From NCBI RefSeq assembly GCF_001039355.2, contig NW_019776000.1, forward strand, positions 23,182-87,181: a stretch of 64,000 bases of DNA. Direction: 5' to 3'. The stretch comes from Lingula anatina. Lineage: Eukaryota > Brachiopoda > Lingulata > Lingulida > Lingulidae. Below, in pieces: positions 61,208-64,000 of the stretch. A model generated the notes under the pieces. That model saw only the letters and a list, made by a program, of their open reading frames with translations. It searched no databases and was not told the DNA's origin. The translations under genes were made by a program, and so were the position numbers. Numbering within the stretch: position 1 is the first letter of the stretch; every line of letters starts with the position of its first letter.

Positions 61208-62736
61208 ATGTCAGAGGAGAACACAGCAGGTGCCACAAGTGCCTCTGACCAAACAGAAGCTGAAGATTTACCTGGGCATACCACTGACCTAGACATCAGT
61301 GCCCCGCTGAAACAAATAAAGATAAACAAGTATATCCGATAATGATATTAATTTATAGTTGTTTATCTGCACATCACTTATACTGATATGAAAAATAAAT
61401 AGGACCCGCAGAAGTTAAATTGCTAAGGCAATTTATTTGTGAATGAAATAAAAGAAAAGCATGTTGTAGTATATAAAATATTGATTAAAATTCATCTTTC
61501 AAGGAGCATAATATTTACTTTTTGTGTGTGTTTTGATAGAAAATTGAATGAAGGGAAAGAGCAAAGAGTTGCAAGCGTTCCACCTGGCTGGCAAGATGAT
61601 GACTGTTATCCAATCACAGACTCCGTAGGAAAAGCTATAATTTTCAATAACAAAACATTTAAATCCAACACTTCCAAGAAACCCAGGTAGACTGTGCATA
61701 ATTTTACCTTTAAGTTTATTTCACAGATTATTTTATTGTATTAGAGATGCTACATAGTTTTTTAGTATATTTCTGGACTAAAATGTGTTTCACCAGGTAC
61801 AGTAGCTAGTAGCACTGAAAAAGTTGTGTTACTGTCAAAACGACTACTACTGGTCAAAGTCATTGATCTGACAAAGGAAACTAAATATCAGTTCAACCAT
61901 CAGTGACCAGTTAACTTACAAAGTGGCATACTGAATTTTGAATCGTGTGAGTACTTTGGTAGCTGAAATGGGTTTCACTTTGGGAATACAAATAGGGTTT
62001 ATTAGTCTTTGTTGAAAACCTGAGTAATATTGAAATATTGGCTGGTAGGACCGGACAATTCCCCCCCAGGACAATCCCCCCCCCCCCCAAGAAATATATA
62101 TTTATATACAAATATAAAGTAGAAAGTATAAAACATTTCATCCATTTTATTAATATTTTTAGTGTGGTAATACAGCTTCATCATGAAACAAATTATTTTA
62201 TACCAAATTCCCTTTTTCATTGAGTACAAGTACAGGAAGATTGATTAAATATCTAATCGAAGTATAACCACCTATCCTTCAGGTAAAGGTGGGTAAACAG
62301 ATGAACAGGTAAACAGATATTTTATAAATATTTTTAGTGTGGTGGGTGGTGGTCAAGCAATTAAAAGTGACAAATAGTCACAGGGATACCTGGATAAGCA
62401 AGAAAATCTGTTTACCCCACTTCTCTGTAGAAATGCACCTTGATTCAAGACTTACTCAATCTAGGGGGGAGAAATAAAGCATTTAAAAGTAACAGTTAAT
62501 TCATCAAAGGGCTACCTGGATGAGTGAGTTCATCTGTTTACCCCTCCTTTACTTGGGGATTTAAACTTTGATCAGATTTTTAATAAAATGTTCTGTATTT
62601 GTATCACGAAAATTTTATGTACTTGTACTCCATGAAAATAATTTGTTTAATAAAATTGTTATCTTTCCTTGATTTGCATCATCACACTAAGAAATATTCA
62701 GAAAATGGATGAAAGGATTTGAACTTTGTACTCTTT

Positions 62737-62783
<47 letters not shown>

Positions 62784-63770
62784 TTCGCAGGGGGGGAGAA
62801 TCTTCACAAGTCTATTACAGTAACATAGCTAATGAAACTGTTCTACACTCGGTACTATTCATTATGCATTGATTTAACATACAAGTATTAATAATTCAAA
62901 TAGCAATTGCATTTGCTGTAATGTTATACAGTGATATCATGAGAATACTGAATTGCTTTAATTTTGTCTTTTCTCCAAGGATGGGAAAATATGGAGAGAC
63001 AGGAGATGATGCAAAGCAGCTCAAGTCAGTTTTAGAAACGCTTGGTTTTACAGTGAAATTAAAGGAAAATTATACTGTGGACAGAATGTTAGGACATCTT
63101 CAAAATAAGGGTAAGTAATTCTTGTTTATTGTGAACAATTAATATTGAACTGTAATGTTTCCATTTTTAATAACAACAGTAGTACTTTGACTGGCTTATG
63201 ATAGATGTTATAATCAAATACACCACTGCTGCAGTGATTAAGTACAATATTTTACAGAAAAAACAAAATACAATAGAAGATAATTGACAATTTTAAGCAG
63301 TAATTGCTGTTTTTTAGCAGAGTGATTATTTTATCACAACAGTTAATCCATCGTGCATGTGAGACATTTTTGATATCGTGAAGCATTCATAAAACTATCA
63401 ATCAGCTTAACTTGCTTACAACTGAAACCATCAGCAATATCTACTTGCTCTAGGGTGTTGCATAAGTTATGCTTTGTTGGTGCATGAAAAATTTTAACAA
63501 TTTCTTACATTATTTTGTTTAAATTTTTCAGTGGCTGCAAAAGAATTTGGCAAAAATGGGTGTTTCTTGTGTATTGTTTTGACACAAGGCGAAGAAACAA
63601 CAGTGGAACAAGAACAAGATGGCACTGTAAGAACTACCCATACTGATCCAAAAACAAGACATTTTTGGGGAATAGACAGATCTGTCACTGTTGATAAGTT
63701 AGTGAGACCTTTCAAGGGTGACAAGTGTCACGAGAGTCTGGCAGCAATACCCAAAATATTTATCATACAG
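61208..63770 (+). CDS. Caspase-like protein lacking the catalytic histidine; 3' part outside window
   Basis: Exons 61208-61329, 61540-61686, 62980-63110 and 63532-63770 join in phases 2, 2 and 1; the last stops at FIIQ/gtaaag, so the Cys-containing QACRG exon should follow outside. The 40-residue start is a short acidic prodomain without CARD or DED, as in executioner caspases; the ATG directly follows an acceptor. The p20 part is clear: DDCYPITDSVGKAIIFNNKTF, then PRMGKYGETGDDAKQLKSVL, ETLGFTVKLKENYTVDRML, and CFLCIVLTQGEE. Family members have SHG in that last motif, where His is catalytic; here the codon is CAA, giving TQG. The loop after it is about 20 residues longer than usual, and PFKGDKCHESLAAIPKIFIIQ closes the domain. 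The substrate-pocket Arg (PR) is kept. Probably a regulatory pseudo-caspase, unless the C-terminal part shows otherwise. Confidence 0.85.
62052..62088. repeat. GGACAATTCCCCC repeat, two units
   Basis: CCGGACAATTCCCCCCCAGG followed by ACAATCCCCC, in intron 2 of the caspase-like gene. Same motif as at 57966. Confidence 0.7.
62740..62781. repeat. (TA)n microsatellite
   Basis: Pure TA run in the intron before the third caspase-like exon. Confidence 0.95.
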
Positions 63771-64000
63771 GTAAAGCCAGTGTATCCCTACATCTGACTT
63801 TGTATAGGAATCACGAGGAATATTTGTTTATAAGACACGACATTAATTTAATAATTATATTTGTAAAATACTAAATTAATGTGACTTTAGATAACTGAAT
63901 AATCTATTTCCACTTTCCTTAAAGCAATCTTAAATTTATGTCCAGTGTTTTGATTAAGGTACTCCCATTAACAGCTGCAAAAATATGAGAAGTAAAATGC

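Noticed and set aside
1-64000. CRISPR arrays, operons, bacterial contamination
   Set aside because: All supported genes have spliceosomal introns and the repeats are animal-type transposons and microsatellites; no spacer-repeat array was seen.

Overview
The window is nuclear DNA of an animal. Genes are split by GT-AG introns with matching phases, intergenic DNA is AT-rich, and there are many microsatellites and small inverted-repeat transposons. The gene set (STRA6-like receptor, PGRMC, C-type lectin, CNBD2-like protein, caspase-like protein) and repeat style suggest a marine invertebrate, perhaps a mollusc or another non-vertebrate bilaterian; the species cannot be fixed from sequence alone.

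Layout: (1) 138-7511, minus: STRA6-like multi-pass retinoid receptor, open at the left window edge. (2) 10557-16908, plus: complete three-exon PGRMC (haem-binding cytochrome b5-like) gene. (3) 19525-20256, minus: small protein with a bacterial/phage-like SLOG-type (Rossmannoid) region. (4) About 9.6 kb covering PGRMC exons 2-3 and the SLOG-like gene (11356-20953) recurs at 23272-31921. Between the copies lie a single N (21029) and a MULE-type transposase (21030-22592). The second copy has no PGRMC exon 1. A second N (43682) sits between two identical 181-bp sequences, so single Ns mark unmerged contig ends in this assembly. The large repeat is therefore more likely two haplotypes laid end to end than a true duplication. 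(5) 34292-38847, plus: a protein with a HAD-like N-terminal half and a phosphoribosyltransferase C-terminal half, resembling bacterial stress-operon proteins. (6) 41608-43470, plus: secreted single-domain C-type lectin. (7) 47779-57858, plus: 16-exon cyclic-nucleotide-binding (CNBD2-like) gene. (8) 61208-63770 and beyond, plus: caspase-like gene cut by the right edge, whose catalytic histidine position reads glutamine.

The genes do not form an operon or one pathway. Most notable are the caspase-like protein without its catalytic His and the HAD-phosphoribosyltransferase fusion next to the SLOG-like gene, two neighbouring genes of bacterial flavour in an animal genome. The rest is a varied DNA-transposon landscape: a TTAA-flanked MITE family with three copies, CAG-ended elements with 5-bp target duplications, CTATCTGGG-ended elements, a MULE, and remnants of an LTR retroelement and of what looks like a LINE 3' end.
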